Positions 1 through 7,611 of a stretch of 21,380 nucleotides of DNA are shown piece by piece. Origin of the DNA: JBHHXR01 sp046757205 (GTDB taxonomy: Bacteria; Pseudomonadota; Alphaproteobacteria; Rhodobacterales; Rhodobacteraceae); contig JBHHXR010000029.1 of assembly GCA_046757205.1 (NCBI GenBank), positions 1-21,380 of the forward strand, read 5' to 3'. Within the stretch, counting starts at the first letter, position 1, and the number at the start of each line of letters is the position of its first letter. The notes beneath the pieces were generated by a model that ran no database searches, was not told the origin of the DNA, and saw nothing but the letters and a program-made list of their open reading frames with translations. The translations under genes were made by a program, and so were the position numbers.

Positions 1-435
1 CACCCCGGCGGTGACGATGGCGCGCGCTCCCAGCCAGACGCCCGGCCCGACGGTGATGTCCCGCTCGGCGGTCGGCTGCCCGGTCACCGGCTTCCCGGCC
101 CCGAGCCGGTAATCCGACGCGGTGAGAAAACAGTCCGGGCCGAAGGTCGCGTGCGACCCGATCGTGATCCGGCCGCTGTTGTCCCCGGCCCACAGCGCGC
201 AGCGCGCGCCGATCTGGACGTGGTCGCCGATCTCTATCCTTTCGGCATTGGCAAGCGAGACGTTCGGCGCCAGCCGCAGGCCCTGCCCGGCCCGCAGCTT
301 CCGGCGCTCCGCGACATGCGTGTGGTTGTAGTAATGCAGCAGCCGGAACAGGTGGAAGAACGCCCTGGGATCGATGACCGACAGGAACCCGCGGAGCGCG
401 CGCCTGGCCACCCTTGTGTCCTTGCGGTCTCTCAT
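1..435 (-). CDS. Hexapeptide-repeat acyltransferase (probable sugar O-acetyltransferase), C-terminus cut by window edge
   Basis: The 145 visible residues show an N-terminal basic and aromatic segment (about 1-50), then left-handed beta-helix hexapeptide repeats from about residue 55, for example IEIGDHVQIGA, ITIGSHATFG and ITVGPGVWLGA. This is the pattern of WcaF/NodL-like acetyltransferases, which move acetyl from acetyl-CoA to a sugar hydroxyl. The ATG at 435-433 overlaps the TGA of the upstream glycosyltransferase (ATGA overlap), so the two are translationally coupled and probably act on the same glycan. The end of the protein, including any catalytic His beyond residue 145, lies outside the window. 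The family is clear; the acceptor sugar is unknown. Confidence 0.85.
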   Translation of the reverse strand, partial: MRDRKDTRVARRALRGFLSVIDPRAFFHLFRLLHYYNHTHVAERRKLRAGQGLRLAPNVSLANAERIEIGDHVQIGARCALWAGDNSGRITIGSHATFGPDCFLTASDYRLGAGKPVTGQPTAERDITVGPGVWLGARAIVTAGV

Positions 436-1424
436 GTCCCCGTGCCGCCGCCGGCCGGGTAGCCGGCCATCCAGTCGCGCCGGCGGTCCCAGATCTCGCG
501 CCAGCCGGCATGGGCCTCGCGCCACCGCGCCTTGCCGGTCAGCCGCGCCAAAAGCCCGGTCGCCAGCAGCCGCGACAGCGGCCACAGCCGCAACAGACCG
601 AGCGCCGGCCACCGCTGCCAGGACGGAAAGATCCGGTGCGCCAGCGTCACCTTGGCCTTCAGCAGCTTCACCATCTTGCGCGCCCGCACCGTCTCGGAAG
701 CGCCAACGTAATGGATGATCTCGGCGGCCGGCGTGATCCGCGGGCGGGCGCCGAGGGCGCGGGCGCGCCGGCACAGGTCCGCCTCCTCGCCGTACATCAC
801 GTATCGCAGGTCGAATCCGCCCAGCCGGTTCCAGAACTCCCGCCCGATGAGGAAGAAACAGCCGGTGACGATATCGACCTCGCGCTCGCTGTCGCGCCGC
901 CAGCCGCCATAGCCCTCGGGGTTGAAGATCGCGCTGTCGCGAAACAGGCTCGACAGCCCGGCGAACTGGCTGAGCACGCTCCACAGGCTCATCTGCCGCC
1001 AGCAGTTGGTCGGATTGAGCGAGCCGTCGCCATAGAGCGTCCGGCCGCCCCAGATCTTCGCCTCCGGTCTTTCCCGGGCAAACGCCACCAGCTTGTCGAT
1101 GGCGCCGTCGAGCACCACCGTGTCGGGGTTGAGCAGCAGGATGTATTCGCCGCGCGCATGTCCGGCGGCGATGTTGTTGGCCCTGGCGAAACCGTGGTTG
1201 GCGGTCTCGGCCAAGAGCCGGAGTTCGGGGAATTCCGCGGCAATGGCCCCGGCCGAACCGTCCGCCGAGGCGTTGTCGATGACGATGAGCTCGTAGGGCA
1301 GCCGGGTCTCGGCCGCCACCGAGCGCAGGCAGTCCAGCGTCATCTCCCTTGTGTTGTAGCTGACCACGATGATCGACACCACCGGAGCCGGCGCCGCCGC
1401 CCTGTCGTCGCTGTCCGCCGTCAT
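432..1424 (-). CDS. Glycosyltransferase family 2 (rhamnosyltransferase-like)
   Basis: This 330-residue protein has a GT-A fold typical of GT2. VSIIVVSYNT opens the Rossmann-like part, followed by VIDNASADGS, the nucleotide-sugar/metal motif LLLNPDTVV (replacing a plain DXD) and the acceptor-side motif EEADLCRRA. The layout resembles WbbL/RfbF-type transferases that add rhamnose or similar sugars to lipid-linked oligosaccharides at the cytoplasmic membrane. I chose the ATG at 1424 because it has a purine-rich AGGGA just upstream and the conserved domain begins 14 residues later; the frame stays open to 1508. It is coupled to the acetyltransferase by an ATGA overlap and is divergent from the next glycosyltransferase across 131 bp. 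Family is secure; sugar specificity cannot be read. Confidence 0.9.
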   Translation of the reverse strand: MTADSDDRAAAPAPVVSIIVVSYNTREMTLDCLRSVAAETRLPYELIVIDNASADGSAGAIAAEFPELRLLAETANHGFARANNIAAGHARGEYILLLNPDTVVLDGAIDKLVAFARERPEAKIWGGRTLYGDGSLNPTNCWRQMSLWSVLSQFAGLSSLFRDSAIFNPEGYGGWRRDSEREVDIVTGCFFLIGREFWNRLGGFDLRYVMYGEEADLCRRARALGARPRITPAAEIIHYVGASETVRARKMVKLLKAKVTLAHRIFPSWQRWPALGLLRLWPLSRLLATGLLARLTGKARWREAHAGWREIWDRRRDWMAGYPAGGGTGT

Positions 1425-1555
1425 GTTCCCTGCCCGAAGCCCTGTCGCGGAACTGCCCCCGCTGCGCGCAATCCCGGAAACCTTAGTTTGGCCATCTTTC
1501 CCCGGCAAGCAAAAGGGCTGTACCCTGCCCCCGGTGTACCGCCCAGGAAGCCGTC

Positions 1556-2482
1556 ATGGACGCCAAGCCCCGGATCAGCGTGGTGATCCCGCATCTCAAC
1601 CACCCCGACGCGCTGCGGCGCGGGCTGGCGGCGCTGGCGGCCCAGAGACCGGAGGCCGGCGGCGGCGTGCCGTTCGAGGTCATCGTCGTCGACAACGGCT
1701 CGCGGGAGCGGCCCGACGCGACATGCGCCGCCTTTCCTTTCGTTCGTCTCGCCGAGGCGCCGGAACCCGGGCCCGGCCCGGCCCGCAACCGCGGCGCCCG
1801 GCTGGCACGCGGCGCCATCCTCGCCTTCATCGACGCCGACTGCATCGCCGCGCCCGACTGGATTGCCGCCATCGATGGCCATTTCAAACGGCACCCCGAA
1901 GCGCAGGTGGTGGGCGGCGACGTGCGGATCGCGCCCGCCGACCCGGCGCGTGCGACCGCCATCGAGGCTTACGAGAGCATCTACGGCTACCGCATGAAAC
2001 TCTATGTCGAGCGCGACCACTACTGCGGGGCCGGCAACATGGCGGTGCGCCGCGAAACCTTCCGCGCCGTCGGCGATTTCGCCGGCATCAGCGTCGCCGA
2101 GGACATGGACTGGGGCCGGCGGGCCACGGCGCTCGGCATATCGATCGACTACGCCCCGGAGATCCGCATCGCCACCCCGGCGCGCAAATCCTTCGCCGAG
2201 CTTGCCCGCAAGTGGGACCGCCACATCGCCCATGATTTCGAGGATCTCGCCACCAGGCGCTTCGGCCGGCTCCGATGGGCCGCGCGCTGCGCGGCGATCG
2301 CCGTCTCGCCGCTGGCGGAACTGCCGCGCGTCCTGCGCTCGGACCGGGTTGCCGGGCGGCGGGAACGCGCCCTGGCCTTTCTCTGCCTTGCCCGCATCCG
2401 CCTCTATCGCGCCTGGCGGATGCTGAAGCTGCTTTTCGGCGGCGACGGCGCGTCGATGAGCGGCGCCTGGAACCGGCAGTGA
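1556..2482 (+). CDS. Glycosyltransferase family 2
   Basis: This 308-residue GT2 enzyme starts with RISVVIPHLN, then VIVVDNGS, a clear DAD metal/nucleotide motif (AFIDADCIAAPDW) and the late acidic motif AEDMDWGRR, expected for the catalytic base region. A basic, hydrophobic C-terminal part (about 225-295) may sit on the membrane. The ATG at 1556 follows AGGAAG at 1545-1550 with a 5-nt spacer. It is the only plus-strand gene of the left arm and ends convergent with pssE. The 131-bp divergent gap (1425-1555) should hold promoters for both directions, but I see no convincing -35/-10 pair in it. Donor and acceptor are unknown. Confidence 0.9.
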   Translation: MDAKPRISVVIPHLNHPDALRRGLAALAAQRPEAGGGVPFEVIVVDNGSRERPDATCAAFPFVRLAEAPEPGPGPARNRGARLARGAILAFIDADCIAAPDWIAAIDGHFKRHPEAQVVGGDVRIAPADPARATAIEAYESIYGYRMKLYVERDHYCGAGNMAVRRETFRAVGDFAGISVAEDMDWGRRATALGISIDYAPEIRIATPARKSFAELARKWDRHIAHDFEDLATRRFGRLRWAARCAAIAVSPLAELPRVLRSDRVAGRRERALAFLCLARIRLYRAWRMLKLLFGGDGASMSGAWNRQ

Positions 2483-2571
2483 CCACGTCCCGGGATACAG
2501 GGATTCCATATTTCTGTTTATATTCAATGGTCTAACGCATATTTTCCGATCATGGGCAGGTGCCGTGCAAT

Positions 2572-2587
2572 GTTTCGCGCGCGAAAC
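2572..2587. promoter_or_regulatory. parS-like palindrome 1
   Basis: A perfect 16-bp palindrome GTTTCGCGCGCGAAAC lies in the 122-bp gap between two convergent genes (GT2 and pssE). It is the outermost of four near-identical copies within 3 kb next to parAB, so it is best read as a ParB-binding centromere site. The gap also contains a short AT-rich pocket at about 2500-2550. Function is inferred from sequence and location. Confidence 0.75.
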
Positions 2588-2604
2588 GCTCCCGCCGGCC
2601 GCGC

Positions 2605-3111
2605 TCATTCCTTCCCCCGGATCATCCTTTTCAGCGCCGCGGTCAGCCGGGGCTCGGCGAAGGGGCTGATCCTGTCGGGCGCCCCCGCCCTGCCCGGCCC
2701 CGCCGCCAGCGCATCGAGGATCGCCGGCAGTTCGTCCTCCCACAGCGCGGCGTGGATGCCGGGCCGGCCGCGGAACCGCTTCACGGTGGCCACCTGATGG
2801 TCGTTGCGCATCTCGCCGAAGCGCGCCCGGCGCGGCAGCACGGCGATCGGCACGCCGGCGCTCATGGCGGTGATGATCGAACCCATGCCGGCATGGGCGA
2901 TGACGAAATCCGCGGTCTCGAAGCGGCGGCGGTACTCGGCCGGCGGCAGATGCGTCACCCAGTCGAAATGCCGCGGCCGGTAACCGGCGGCACCGGGATC
3001 GACCACCTGGCCGAACACATCCGCCCCGCGGCCCGAGGCGGCGCACCAGTCGTCGACCGCCTGCACCAGCCGGTCGAACGGCTGATGGCTGCCCAAGGTG
3101 AAAAAAATCAT
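2605..3111 (-). CDS. pssE: PssE/Alg13-like glycosyltransferase catalytic subunit (GT28 C-terminal domain)
   Basis: At 168 residues this is a single half-domain matching the C-terminal, UDP-sugar-binding part of GT28/GT1 enzymes. MIFFTLGSHQPFDRLV at the start and HAGMGSIITAMSAGVP at about residues 73-88, followed by LPR and NDHQ, are the classic donor-binding signatures. In rhizobial PssE and eukaryotic Alg13 this subunit works only when docked on a membrane partner (PssD/Alg14), which here is the gene immediately upstream, 29 bp away. The pair would transfer a sugar, glucuronic acid in rhizobial Pss, to a lipid-linked intermediate at the inner membrane. The start is supported by AGGGGG 7 nt upstream. 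The sugar is not deducible here. Confidence 0.88.
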   Translation of the reverse strand: MIFFTLGSHQPFDRLVQAVDDWCAASGRGADVFGQVVDPGAAGYRPRHFDWVTHLPPAEYRRRFETADFVIAHAGMGSIITAMSAGVPIAVLPRRARFGEMRNDHQVATVKRFRGRPGIHAALWEDELPAILDALAAGPGRAGAPDRISPFAEPRLTAALKRMIRGKE

Positions 3112-3140
3112 CTCATCGCCCCCTGCCGCCCGTCATCGCG

Positions 3141-3623
3141 TCAGATCACCGCGCCGTGGAAATGCGGCCCTTCCGGCCGGGCCAGATCCTCCCATTGCGT
3201 CAGCCAGTGATCGGCGTGTTTTCCGGCCATTTTCCCCGACATCGACAATTCCCCGGCATTGGCGATGCTGTCGACCCAGATCGTCCGCGCCCCCATCAGC
3301 TTGCCGAGGCGGATCGCCATGTAGCCCTGCGCCGCGCCGGTCGAGACCACCACGTGCGGGCGCACCCGGAGCATCACCAGCAGCAGGCTCAAAGCAGCAC
3401 GGATCAGCCGCAGCTTCTGCCAGCGGTTGGCCTCCGGCACCACGTAGTAGCGCGGCCGGATCTCGCCGCGCGCCGCCGCGGCGGCCTCCGCCTCGTCGCG
3501 GAACTCGCCGGTCGTGGTCAGGAAGCTGACCGCGCAGCCTTCCCAGGCACGGCGCAGGCGGAACAGCTGCACCCAGTGCCCGCCGCCGGACGCTACCGCC
3601 AGAACCCTTATCGCAGATGCCAT
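3141..3623 (-). CDS. pssD: PssD/Alg14-like membrane partner of the split glycosyltransferase
   Basis: This 160-residue protein begins IRVLAVASGGGHWVQL, the glycine-rich opening of the Alg14/PssD family, and has a hydrophobic helix (about residues 75-90) followed by RPHVVVSTGAAQGYMAIRLG, also typical. It is the acceptor-binding, membrane-attached half that recruits PssE; the two genes are adjacent and in order. The ATG at 3623 is preceded by AAGGAG with 8 nt spacing, and the frame upstream of it reads through intergenic sequence that includes parS-like site 2, so the longer frame is not real. The gene is probably co-transcribed with pssE and possibly with ASST-A upstream. Confidence 0.87.
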   Translation of the reverse strand: MASAIRVLAVASGGGHWVQLFRLRRAWEGCAVSFLTTTGEFRDEAEAAAAARGEIRPRYYVVPEANRWQKLRLIRAALSLLLVMLRVRPHVVVSTGAAQGYMAIRLGKLMGARTIWVDSIANAGELSMSGKMAGKHADHWLTQWEDLARPEGPHFHGAVI

Positions 3624-3703
3624 GCGCCGCGCTCCTTGCCGTTGCCGCCCCCGCCCTGCCCCATAGACCGGCTTCGCGGCCAGATTTTGGCCGGCGGCGG
3701 AAT

Positions 3704-3719
3704 GTTTCGCGCGCGAAAC
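3704..3719. promoter_or_regulatory. parS-like palindrome 2
   Basis: GTTTCGCGCGCGAAAC, extended to an 18-bp perfect palindrome by flanking T and A (3703-3720), sits in the 109-bp gap between ASST-A and pssD. It is identical in its 16-bp core to sites 1 and 4. It lies 80 bp upstream of the pssD start, so ParB spreading there could in principle influence transcription; that is inference. Confidence 0.78.
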
Positions 3720-3732
3720 ACCGCCCGCCCCG

Positions 3733-5079
3733 TCAGCCCGGCGCCGGGCAGGACCAGTCGGCAACCGTGAAATAGCCTGCCGGGTAGGCATGGGCGTCGG
3801 TGATCTCGACCACCCAGTTCTCGTCGTAGCGGTTGACGTATTCCCAGACCACGTTGCCGGCGGCATCGGTCTCGAAGGCGCGGCCGGCCTCGAACTCGGC
3901 GACCAGGAGCCCGCCGCCGGGCCGCGGATCGGCCTTGCCGCGGATCACCGACAGCAGCCGCTGGCCGTCGCGCCCGCCCCACAGCACCCGGACCTCGCCG
4001 GTCGCCGGATCGACGGCCATGACATTGCTGACCCCGGGCTGCGCCGTCGGCGACAGGCCGGGGATCGCGAAAGCGGTCTCGAAGATATTGTTGTTGAACA
4101 GCACGATCCGCCCGCCCGGCGCGAAATGCGGGTCGTGCTGGCGCAGCCACGGGCCGGTCTGGCGCCATTTCACGGCGAGCGTTTCGGGATCGATCACCAT
4201 CAAGAGGTTCAGCGTCCGGAAGGACAGCAGCAGGTCGCCGGCGGCGAACATCGGGAATTTTCCGGCCAGCGCCGGCGGCAGTTCGGCGATCTTGTTGAGA
4301 TGCACGATCTCCTCGTCCCATATCATGCCGCGCTCGAACTTGTGGCCGGCCGCGGTCAGCAGTGCTTCCAGCCCGTTGCGCCGGAAAATCTCAGGCACCG
4401 GGATTTCCCTCAGTACCTTGCCGTCGCCGGAGACATGCAGCAGCGTATCCTCGCTGAACGGCAGCGGGAACGGCGGGTAGGGCGAGGCGCCGTTCAGGCC
4501 GTGCAGCCGCCGCCCCGGCACCCAGAAACCGCCCGCCGCGGCGCGCACCACCGAATGGTGCGTCGGATAGGCCAGCCGCCAGACCGGCGCGCCGCAGCGG
4601 TCGAGCTTGACCAGCCCGCCATATTCGAAATTGAACACCACCGAACCGTCGGGCAGCATCAGCGCGCCGTGCAGGTCGGTATGCCAGTCTGTGCCGGGCG
4701 GGTCGGACAGGTGCCGCGGGTCGGGAAAGATTTCCGAGAAGGCGGCCTCCCAGCGGGCCACAACCGTACCGTCGCGGCGCAGCAGGCGCAGGCCGGGATT
4801 GCCGTCGAAAAAGCTGCTGACGAGCACCAGATCGCCCTGCCCGGCCGCTGCCGCGTTCACCGTTACCCCGGAACCGGCCTGCCGCGCCGGCTGCAGGTGA
4901 TAGACCGGCCTCTGCCCGGTCAGCACCGGCCAGTCCCGGATCGTCTGAACCGTGGTGTCGCCGATCGCCCTCAGCGGCTGGTAGGGAAAAATCCTGTAGG
5001 CACCGACGATGAAGCCAGCGCCGAGCAGGCACAGGATGCCGGAGCAGAAAAACAGGAGTCTCGCAAAATCCGGCTTCAT
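3733..5079 (-). CDS. Arylsulfotransferase-family (ASST) membrane-anchored protein, copy A
   Basis: This 448-residue protein has one N-terminal transmembrane anchor (about residues 8-30) and then a beta-propeller-like exported domain. Diagnostic ASST-family features are the VHLNKIAEL motif with His260, the LRQHDPHF motif with His315, and the LLLSFRTLNLLMVID strand. The known family moves sulfate from phenolic sulfate esters to another phenol without PAPS in the periplasm, using a catalytic His. It is a distant paralogue of ASST-B and ASST-C; His260 and His315 fall at the same residue numbers as in ASST-C. The ATG at 5079 was chosen because the longer frame runs back through parS-like site 3 and the end of parB. 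It lies 56 bp behind parB on the same strand. Family is fairly secure; substrate, and even sulfotransfer in this subfamily, are unproven. Confidence 0.8.
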   Translation of the reverse strand: MKPDFARLLFFCSGILCLLGAGFIVGAYRIFPYQPLRAIGDTTVQTIRDWPVLTGQRPVYHLQPARQAGSGVTVNAAAAGQGDLVLVSSFFDGNPGLRLLRRDGTVVARWEAAFSEIFPDPRHLSDPPGTDWHTDLHGALMLPDGSVVFNFEYGGLVKLDRCGAPVWRLAYPTHHSVVRAAAGGFWVPGRRLHGLNGASPYPPFPLPFSEDTLLHVSGDGKVLREIPVPEIFRRNGLEALLTAAGHKFERGMIWDEEIVHLNKIAELPPALAGKFPMFAAGDLLLSFRTLNLLMVIDPETLAVKWRQTGPWLRQHDPHFAPGGRIVLFNNNIFETAFAIPGLSPTAQPGVSNVMAVDPATGEVRVLWGGRDGQRLLSVIRGKADPRPGGGLLVAEFEAGRAFETDAAGNVVWEYVNRYDENWVVEITDAHAYPAGYFTVADWSCPAPG

Positions 5080-5111
5080 GTTCCTGCGTGGCCAGGTGGG
5101 GGTACGGAAAT

Positions 5112-5127
5112 GTTTTGCGCGCGAAAC
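5112..5127. promoter_or_regulatory. parS-like palindrome 3 (one mismatch)
   Basis: GTTTTGCGCGCGAAAC differs from the other three copies by a single C to T change at position 5, giving one imperfect arm; flanking T and A extend it to 5111-5128. It sits in the 56-bp gap between the parB stop and the ASST-A start, 33 bp upstream of the latter. It is probably a lower-affinity ParB site. Confidence 0.72.
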
Positions 5128-5135
5128 ATGCCGCG

Positions 5136-6152
5136 TCAAGCGCTGCCGGTGCGGGTTTCGCCTTCCCTGACCAGCATGTCGCGCAGCATGTCGCAGAAAT
5201 CCGCCTTCAGCCCGGGCCCGGACAGGTGCATGCTGCGGCGCCGGCCGTCGGAGCGGTATGTCAGGGTAACGCCGGGCCACAGTTCTTCCTTTTCCACCGC
5301 CCAGCGGCTCGCCCGCGAAACCCTGTCGAGTTCCAGCAGCGCCGCCTGCAGCGCTTCCTGCTCTTCCTGTGGCGTTTTGGCGTCGGCCTTCTCCAGCGCC
5401 GTGCGCAGCATGGTGGCGTTGCCTTCGCCGATGGCGGCGGCCAGCTTCAGCCCCAGCCGCTCGCCCAGGACGGCGGGAAACCGCAGCACCTCGTCGAGAT
5501 GATCATAGAGCCGCAGGAAAGCGCCGATCTTGGAGCGTTTCGCGCGCGAAACATTGCCGAACAGCGCCTTCAGCGCTTCCTTGCCGTCGGGAAACACGCC
5601 GCGCGCCACCGACAGCGCCACGATGCGGGCGCGTTCGTAATGCGACAGGCCGACGCGGATCTCGTTTTCCTCGACCATCGCCACATAGGCCCCGGCGGCG
5701 CTCTCGGGCCGGCAGACCAGGGCGCGGACGGTGGCGAAGCGCGGCTGGCCGAGCCAGTCGTGCAGGGTTTTCAGCGCCGTCAGCCGCCGCCAGCCGGAAA
5801 TCAGGCCGTAGCGGCCCGGCGTATCCAGCGGCGTCACCTCGATCGGCGTACGCTGGCCATGCGCCAGGATGCTGTCGCGCAGCGCGGTCATCTCCTCGTC
5901 CTCGGCAAGGATGCGGTCGCGCGCCAGGTGGTCGGCCACCACCGCGTCGAGCGGCAGGTCGATCACCATGCGGCCGGTCTCGCGGGCCTCGGCCAGTTCG
6001 CGGGTGATGTCGTCCAGGGCGGCGATGGTGGCCGCCTCGCCGGCGACCTGGGCGATCGGGGCGGCGGGAAACGGCGGGCCGGACTTGGTTTCCGGGGCAG
6101 GGCGGGGGGCGAGCGAAGTCGGGTCGGCGGGGCCGAGGCGGCGGCGGGCCAT
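5136..6152 (-). CDS. parB: ParB-family plasmid partition protein (centromere-binding CTPase-like)
   Basis: This 338-residue protein shows the ParB layout: a disordered Pro/Ala-rich N-terminus (about 1-60), the N-terminal domain with SILAHGQRTPIEV and ISGWRRLTAL (about 95-127; the usual GERR CTP-binding motif reads GWRR), the ENEIRVGLS box (about 162-170), an HTH region (about 170-215) and a C-terminal dimerisation part. It binds parS and loads around it as a clamp for segregation by ParA. The start is set by AAGGAGG 7 nt upstream and a 1-nt TGATG overlap with parA. One parS-like palindrome lies inside the gene, coding for residues 201-206 of the HTH. The frame is intact. Confidence 0.93.
   Translation of the reverse strand: MARRRLGPADPTSLAPRPAPETKSGPPFPAAPIAQVAGEAATIAALDDITRELAEARETGRMVIDLPLDAVVADHLARDRILAEDEEMTALRDSILAHGQRTPIEVTPLDTPGRYGLISGWRRLTALKTLHDWLGQPRFATVRALVCRPESAAGAYVAMVEENEIRVGLSHYERARIVALSVARGVFPDGKEALKALFGNVSRAKRSKIGAFLRLYDHLDEVLRFPAVLGERLGLKLAAAIGEGNATMLRTALEKADAKTPQEEQEALQAALLELDRVSRASRWAVEKEELWPGVTLTYRSDGRRRSMHLSGPGLKADFCDMLRDMLVREGETRTGSA
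5537..5552. promoter_or_regulatory. parS-like palindrome 4, inside parB
   Basis: A perfect GTTTCGCGCGCGAAAC lies within the parB coding sequence. On the coding strand it reads as codons for V201-S-R-A-K-R206, directly after the LFGN turn of the helix-turn-helix. It is 425 bp from site 3. The same core occurs in non-coding DNA at sites 1 and 2, so its presence here is unlikely to be only a by-product of the protein sequence. Confidence 0.75.
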
Positions 6153-7561
6153 CACGAGGCCTCCTTGTGATCTCTGGGCAGGGACGCGGCTTCGATCTCG
6201 TCGCGGCGCCAGGCGCCGATCAGCAGGCGCTTGAAGGCGGCATAGGTCTGATCGAAGGTTTCGCGGCCGCGTATATAGGTCTCGCGGTTAAAATCGCGGT
6301 AATCGGCCTCGTAAATCCCGTTCACCTGCTCGCCGGCCTGGCCCACCAGCGCCGTGTAGTCCTGCCGGCCGGGCGACAGAACCGGGCCGAGATAGGCCTG
6401 CATCAGGCCGGCGAGTTCGATCTGCTGGCCGGCGTCGTACCTTGTGATCACAGCGCGCACGGCGTCCCACTCGAATTTCAGCTCCGGCCGCCCGAGGGCG
6501 CGCGCTGCGACGTTCTCGCCGTCCTCGATCGAGGCGAAGGTGGCATGCAGCATGTCGAAGAAGCGGTCGGTGGAATCGAATTCCAGGAACGAGGCGCCGA
6601 GCGGCACCAGTACGATATCGGCCGCCGCCAGCCCGTTGATGGTCAGATAGCCGAGCGCCGGGGGGGTGTCGAGAATGACCAGGTCATAGCTGTCCAGAAC
6701 GTGATCACGTTGCAGCGCATTGGTCAGCGCGTCCCACAGTTTCCAGCCCCGCGAGGCCATGCGCCAGACCGGGATCTGGAATTCCGCCCAGTACAGGTTG
6801 AGCTGGGCGCCGATCAGATCGATGTTCGGCCAGTGGGTGGCGCGGATGACATCGCCGGCGGCAACCCCCAGCGCCTCGTTCAGCACGTCGTCGAGCGGCA
6901 GGGGGGCCTCGCCGCGGTCGGCCCGGGCCCGGTTCTCGCGGCGCAGGCCCTCGGCGTGATCCCGCGCGATCAGCGGGAACACGGTCTGCCATTCGCTGTC
7001 GATCCGGCCGCCGAACACGGAAGTCATCGAGCCCTGGCTGTCGAGATCGACCACCAGCACCCGGTAGCCGTCGAGCGCCGCCGACATCGCCAGATGCGCC
7101 GCCGTCGAGGTCTTGCCGACGCCGCCCTTGAAATTCGCCACGGCACAGACCTTGGCCGGCAGGCCCGCCGGCCGCCACGGCCGGTATTCCTTGGACCGCG
7201 ACCCGGTTTCGGCAAAAAACGCCCTGAGCCGCAGCACCTCGTCGAGGCTGAACCACCTGGCGCCGCCCTCGGTCTCGCTCATCCCCTGCGGCAGTTCGGG
7301 ATGCGCCTTCAGCACCCGGCGGAAATGCGGCGGCGCCACCGGGATCAGGTAGCGGGTGATCTCCCAGGTGGAAAACCGCCGCAGTTTCTTCACCCCCTCG
7401 GGCGAATGGCCGCGCCGCATCAGATCCTCGCGGCCCTGGGCGCATAATCCGGCGACCCGGGCGAATCCGGCGGTGTCCATCGGATCGCCCAATCCCTGAC
7501 AGGCGGCGTCCGGAGAAATGCTGAAATACGGGGGCAAACCCGTATCATGTTGATTTTGCAT
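6152..7561 (-). CDS. parA: ParA-family plasmid partition ATPase, type Ia with N-terminal DNA-binding extension
   Basis: This 469-residue ATPase carries the deviant Walker A motif NFKGGVGKTST at about 143-153, VVDLDSQGS (A' motif) and VILDTPPAL (Walker B). The roughly 135 residues before Walker A contain FSTWEITRYL and GARWFSLDEVLRL, a winged-helix/MerR-like extension as in P1 ParA and SopA, which in those systems lets ParA repress its own promoter. It drives plasmid segregation along the nucleoid with ParB. I chose the ATG at 7561 (AGGG 5 nt upstream); a GTG at 7576 would add five residues. The next gene overlaps by 1 nt, so parAB form an operon, divergent from repA across the origin region. 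Confidence 0.94.
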   Translation of the reverse strand: MQNQHDTGLPPYFSISPDAACQGLGDPMDTAGFARVAGLCAQGREDLMRRGHSPEGVKKLRRFSTWEITRYLIPVAPPHFRRVLKAHPELPQGMSETEGGARWFSLDEVLRLRAFFAETGSRSKEYRPWRPAGLPAKVCAVANFKGGVGKTSTAAHLAMSAALDGYRVLVVDLDSQGSMTSVFGGRIDSEWQTVFPLIARDHAEGLRRENRARADRGEAPLPLDDVLNEALGVAAGDVIRATHWPNIDLIGAQLNLYWAEFQIPVWRMASRGWKLWDALTNALQRDHVLDSYDLVILDTPPALGYLTINGLAAADIVLVPLGASFLEFDSTDRFFDMLHATFASIEDGENVAARALGRPELKFEWDAVRAVITRYDAGQQIELAGLMQAYLGPVLSPGRQDYTALVGQAGEQVNGIYEADYRDFNRETYIRGRETFDQTYAAFKRLLIGAWRRDEIEAASLPRDHKEAS

Positions 7562-7592
7562 GGAAACCCTGCTCACGTGCCCTCTTTTTCAC

Positions 7593-7611
7593 ATTGTACC
7601 ACAAAACGTGG
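7593..7611 (-). promoter_or_regulatory. Putative parA promoter -10 with overlapping short inverted repeat
   Basis: On the minus strand TACAAT (7598-7593) is a good -10 match about 32 nt before the parA ATG. Immediately upstream is a CCAC-N5-GTGG inverted repeat (7599-7611), a plausible operator for the DNA-binding N-terminus of ParA. The -35 element is weak, so this is a modest prediction. Confidence 0.4.

Noticed and set aside
1425..1555. Promoter in the divergent glycosyltransferase gap
   Set aside because: TTGGCC and GTACCC-like elements are present but with wrong spacing; not strong enough to annotate.
414..1586. Plus-strand open frame of 390 codons at the left end
   Set aside because: Antisense shadow of the minus-strand glycosyltransferase and acetyltransferase.
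1421..3046. Minus-strand open frame of 541 codons
   Set aside because: Antisense to the plus-strand GT2 and out of frame with pssE; low-complexity Arg/Gly/Ala composition.
5312..5325. CGCGAAACCCTG in parB as another ParB site
   Set aside because: Half-site only; the opposite arm does not match.
3790..5502. Plus-strand open frame of 570 codons opposite ASST-A and parB
   Set aside because: Shadow of two well-supported minus-strand genes, with no recognisable domain and crossing parS-like site 3.
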